Below are positions 60,523-63,316 of a stretch of 63,316 bases of DNA, piece by piece. Source of the stretch: Oscillospiraceae bacterium (GTDB taxonomy: Bacteria; Bacillota; Clostridia; Oscillospirales; Ruminococcaceae); assembly GCA_017848115.1 (NCBI GenBank), contig JAGAKZ010000041.1, positions 1 to 63,316 of the forward strand. Reading direction: 5' to 3'. The notes under the pieces were generated by a model. The model was not told where the DNA came from and made no database searches. It saw only the letters and a list, made by a program, of their open reading frames with translations. Both the position numbers and the translations under genes were made by a program. The first letter of the stretch is position 1. Each line of letters begins with the position of its first letter.

Positions 60523-62734
60523 TTTCAACAGCACCTTCAAGTAATGTTTTCAGACACGTATAACGTAACGTTCTTCTTTCATTGTCAACCATCTGAAAAA
60601 CTTTATTTTGTGAACCTACTATTATAAGCATTCTCTTTGCTCTGGTTACTGCGGTATAGAGAAGATTCCGGTAATAAAGCTTTTCAAATCCGCCAAGTAT
60701 CGGAAGTATAACAACATCAAACTCACTGCCCTGACTTTTATGGACTGTGATAGAATAAGCAAGCTCAAGCTGTTCAAGAAGATCAAATGTATAATTGCAC
60801 TTGCGTCCGTCAAAATCTATGATAACTTCATTGTCAAACTTGTTTATAGCAAGTATTTTTCCGATATCACCGTTAAAAATACCTGTACCGTTTTCATTTC
60901 CGAGTTTGGTTTCCCGTATCCACACTATGTCATAATTATTCTTGGTCTGCATAACTTTGTCACCCTGACGGAATGTATATATCAGGGATTTTGTTTCACT
61001 TTTTGATTTTGAAGGCGGATTAATTACTGCCTGAAGTTTTTTATTGAGTTCTATAACTCCAAGCGTTCCTTTTCTCGAAGGACAAAGTACCTGAATATCG
61101 TCTGTCGAAGAATAACCATATGCCTGCGGAAGTCTGCGGTGACAAAGATCAACAACAAACTCAGATGCTTTTTCAAAATCAAGTCTCTGAAAAAAGAAGA
61201 AATCATTGTCTTTTACAGAAAGTTCAGGATGTACGCCATGAATTATTTTATGAGCATTTGTAACTATACAGCTTTCCTGCGCCTGCCTGAATATTTCTTT
61301 TAACTCAACTACAGGAAGTCTTTTGCTCTCTATCATATCCTTGAGAACATTTCCTGCACCTACAGATGGCAACTGGTCACTGTCTCCTACCATGATAAGA
61401 CGACAGCTTAGTTTCAGTGCCCTTAGCAGACTTTCAAAAAGCATAGTATCTACCATGGACATTTCATCGATTACAAGAACATCACATTTTAAAGGATTTG
61501 TTTCACAATGGTTAAAGCGTATCCGTCCATCTGAATCATATCTTACTTCAAGCATTCGATGAATGGTCTTTGCGTCATATCCTGTCAGGTCTGCTACTCT
61601 CTTTGCGGCACGTCCGGTCGGAGCCGCTATCATAACCGTAGAACCCTTTTTCTCATACATTGAAATGATGGCATTCAGCGTAGTGGTTTTACCTGTACCC
61701 GGACCGCCTGTAAGTATCAGAAGACCTTTGGAAAGAGCTTCTGAAATTGCACGTCTTTGCAGTTTTTCATACTTCATTCCGGATTCACGTTCATTTTCAT
61801 CTATCATTTTCTCATAATCATATGTATCATGTGACGAAAATGCCTGTATAACGCCAAGTCTTCCGGCTATATAACTCTCAGCATTATAATAATCTGCAAG
61901 AAAAACAAATTTTCTGTTTACTTTTATATATTCAAATATATTTTCATCATCTAATTCTTCGGCGTAAGCTTTTTCAAAGCTCTCACTTTGCACCTCAAGA
62001 TACTCACATACTTTTGCACTAAGCCTGTCAAATGGCAAACAAGTATGTCCGTTACTTGCATTTTCAAGCAAAATATATGTCATTCCTGCTTTTACTCTCA
62101 TAGCAGAATCATGTCCGATACCAAGTTCATCTGCTATAACTTCGGCTTTTTTAAATTCCAGTTCGACTCCGTATGAACACAGAAGGTATGGATTGTTCTG
62201 TATTACCTCCATACTTTGAAATCCCCATTTTTTAAAGGCCTTCATTGCAAATTTTGCTTTTATATCAAATCGTGAAAGATATGACATTAATCTTCTAAGA
62301 CTAAATATCTGTTTTACTTCATTTGAAATATTCTCACATTTTGAAGGTGATATACCCTTTATATCGAGAAGTTTTTCGGGAGTATTTTCCATCACTTCAA
62401 AGGTTTTATCACCAAATACAGAAACTATTTTTTTTGCAAGAGACGGTCCTATACCTTTTATGACACCTGAGGACAAATACTTCTGGATATGAACTGCTGT
62501 ATTCGGCAACATACGTTCGCAATATTCAGCATTAAACTGCGTCCCGAACTTTGCGTGATTTACGTAATTTCCCTCTAAGCGTAGTTTTTCGCCTTCTTCA
62601 ACTTCTCCTATCTCACCGACAGCTGTAATAAGTTCACCGCCTGCATCAAGATCAAAGACGATATATCCATTCTCGACATTTCTGAAAAGCACATTTTCAA
62701 CCACACCTTCAAGTATCAATGTCCTGTCCGCCAC
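60506..62734 (-). CDS. recD2: RecD2-type SF1B DNA helicase
   Basis: A 742-residue 5'-3' helicase. N-terminal OB-like part (GVVENVLFRNVENGYIVF), helix-hairpin-helix region (GVIKGIGPSLAKKIV, LDIKGISPSKCENI), Walker A TGGPGTGKTTTLN, APTGRAAKR, VIDEMSMVD, VGDSDQLPSVGAGNVL, and motif VI YTAVTRAKRMLIIVG with SH3 (GDKVMQTKNNYD). RecD2 acts without RecBC in repair and recombination; neighbouring comF suggests shared DNA-uptake or repair use. Confidence 0.96.
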   Translation of the reverse strand: MADRTLILEGVVENVLFRNVENGYIVFDLDAGGELITAVGEIGEVEEGEKLRLEGNYVNHAKFGTQFNAEYCERMLPNTAVHIQKYLSSGVIKGIGPSLAKKIVSVFGDKTFEVMENTPEKLLDIKGISPSKCENISNEVKQIFSLRRLMSYLSRFDIKAKFAMKAFKKWGFQSMEVIQNNPYLLCSYGVELEFKKAEVIADELGIGHDSAMRVKAGMTYILLENASNGHTCLPFDRLSAKVCEYLEVQSESFEKAYAEELDDENIFEYIKVNRKFVFLADYYNAESYIAGRLGVIQAFSSHDTYDYEKMIDENERESGMKYEKLQRRAISEALSKGLLILTGGPGTGKTTTLNAIISMYEKKGSTVMIAAPTGRAAKRVADLTGYDAKTIHRMLEVRYDSDGRIRFNHCETNPLKCDVLVIDEMSMVDTMLFESLLRALKLSCRLIMVGDSDQLPSVGAGNVLKDMIESKRLPVVELKEIFRQAQESCIVTNAHKIIHGVHPELSVKDNDFFFFQRLDFEKASEFVVDLCHRRLPQAYGYSSTDDIQVLCPSRKGTLGVIELNKKLQAVINPPSKSKSETKSLIYTFRQGDKVMQTKNNYDIVWIRETKLGNENGTGIFNGDIGKILAINKFDNEVIIDFDGRKCNYTFDLLEQLELAYSITVHKSQGSEFDVVILPILGGFEKLYYRNLLYTAVTRAKRMLIIVGSQNKVFQMVDNERRTLRYTCLKTLLEGAVENEYTS

Positions 62735-62771
62735 AAAACCACCTCCTGAATCGAAAAATACAACCTTTAAT

Positions 62772-62800
62772 ATTATACCAACTTTTTAAATAAATTGCAA
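62772..62800 (-). promoter_or_regulatory. Promoter of recD2-comF-mreB
   Basis: Minus strand TTGCAA (62800-62795), 17-base spacer, TATAAT (62777-62772), 38 bases before the ATG. Confidence 0.82.
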
Positions 62801-62820
62801 TATTGACGCAGGAAAACTTT

Positions 62821-62850
62821 ATGGGATATACGACTTTATGTATATCCCAT
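62821..62850 (-). terminator. Hairpin after the partial DUF1703-type gene
   Basis: Perfect ATGGGATATA/TATATCCCAT stem (62821-62830 with 62841-62850), 6 bases past the stop codon; AAAGTTTTCC follows on the minus strand, so the T run is short. Confidence 0.65.
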
Positions 62851-62856
62851 TGTTAT

Positions 62857-63316
62857 TTATTTATAATATAATGTTTTTCCTATCTTTACTTTACACGATT
62901 TTCCGCTGAAAGCGATTCCATAACTGATAACTTTTTTATAACAGTCATCTATAAACTGCTGTGCGTATTTTTCTTCTTCTATCTGTTTTAGTGCCTGTTC
63001 ACATTTTTCTTCAAGTTGTTTAAATGAATCCGCAGGCTTTACTTCAAATATCACTGCTACCTTTCTCTGTGAATATTCACACACTGTTATATCGCTTCTT
63101 CCGTTTCCGTTTTCACGATTTGATTTTACTTCATATCCGTCACGACCTGTAAGAAGTCCTGCTAAAAATCCATGATAAAAGTTTTCTTTTGTATCATGAT
63201 AACTTATGCTCTTTCTTAGCCATTTGCTTATTTCATCTTCCATTTTTTCTGTATCTTCGCTTAACATGGCATCAAAAATTTCAGATGTTCCGTTGTTTCG
63301 TACTGATTCTTCAAAC
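62857..63316 (-). CDS. DUF1703-type AAA-ATPase/nuclease, C-terminal part only
   Basis: The frame is open to the window edge, so this is the last 153 residues of a longer gene entering from the right. It aligns well with the end of the protein at 38925: SISYHDTKENFYHGFLAGLL, VKSNRENGNGRSDITV, VAVIFEVKP (E-x-K), LKQIEEEKYAQQFIDD, VISYGIAFSGKSCKVKI. The ATPase domain is expected outside the window. The GRSDI Asp and EVK pair fit a PD-(D/E)XK active site. Confidence 0.88.
   Translation of the reverse strand, partial: FEESVRNNGTSEIFDAMLSEDTEKMEDEISKWLRKSISYHDTKENFYHGFLAGLLTGRDGYEVKSNRENGNGRSDITVCEYSQRKVAVIFEVKPADSFKQLEEKCEQALKQIEEEKYAQQFIDDCYKKVISYGIAFSGKSCKVKIGKTLYYK

Overview
The window looks like a chromosomal segment of an anaerobic, A+T-rich member of the Ruminococcaceae/Oscillospiraceae, most likely a Ruminococcus. 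The grounds are type I dockerin modules on three secreted proteins (cellulosome-type attachment), a type III glutamine synthetase, the hprK-PHP-murB-rapZ-whiA-dnaE-pfkA order known from Clostridia, and frequent TTG starts. This is inference from gene content; only about 36 bases of 16S rRNA are present. Most promoters are textbook TTGACA-N17-TATAAT type.

Layout: 0-0.6 kb holds the 5' tip of a 16S rRNA gene leaving on the minus strand, its promoter and long leader, then tRNA-Lys on plus. 0.66-2.8 kb is a minus-strand group with a TerD-domain protein, a membrane protein and an unlisted 36-codon membrane peptide. 2.9-7.4 kb is a cell-wall operon (GH-like protein, FHA protein, FtsW/RodA, class B PBP). 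7.5-11.1 kb has mecA-like, rpe, a probable free-standing small RNA (8852-8978), sseB and pfkA. 11.3-19.2 kb is the hprK to dnaE operon. 19.4-25.8 kb is plus-strand ddl-murF, then glnA (type III) behind a leader with mutually exclusive antiterminator and terminator hairpins, then an ABC-F ATPase. 25.9-27.2 kb has an unknown gene and nudC.

27.5-35.3 kb is the most unusual region. It holds a leucine-rich-repeat dockerin protein; an ECF-like sigma gene whose region 4 is readable only by a -1 shift at an in-phase A_AAA_AAC site; a DUF4367 membrane protein (putative anti-sigma); a single-chain fusion of sigma region 2 with a membrane anchor and DUF4367; a small secreted protein; a papain-like peptidase with a dockerin; and another dockerin protein. 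I infer a sigma/anti-sigma surface-sensing module that has duplicated and fused, next to secreted proteins it may control.

35.4-48.6 kb includes an accessory/defence region: DUF1846 protein, an AlbA/Schlafen-type regulator with its own operator repeats, a DUF1703-type ATPase-nuclease, a restriction-modification-like set (methylase-like protein, N6-adenine methylase, GIY-YIG-helicase) divergent from an XRE regulator across three 16-bp operator copies, and a RloB/ATPase pair resembling AbiL.

48.8-62.7 kb returns to housekeeping genes on the minus strand (rpsI-rplM, folC, an AIM24-family protein, valS, a DUF1015 protein, two CobW-family metal GTPases, mreB, comF, recD2). One CobW protein carries seven perfectly phased 14-residue Cys/His repeats. 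The window ends inside a second DUF1703-type gene.
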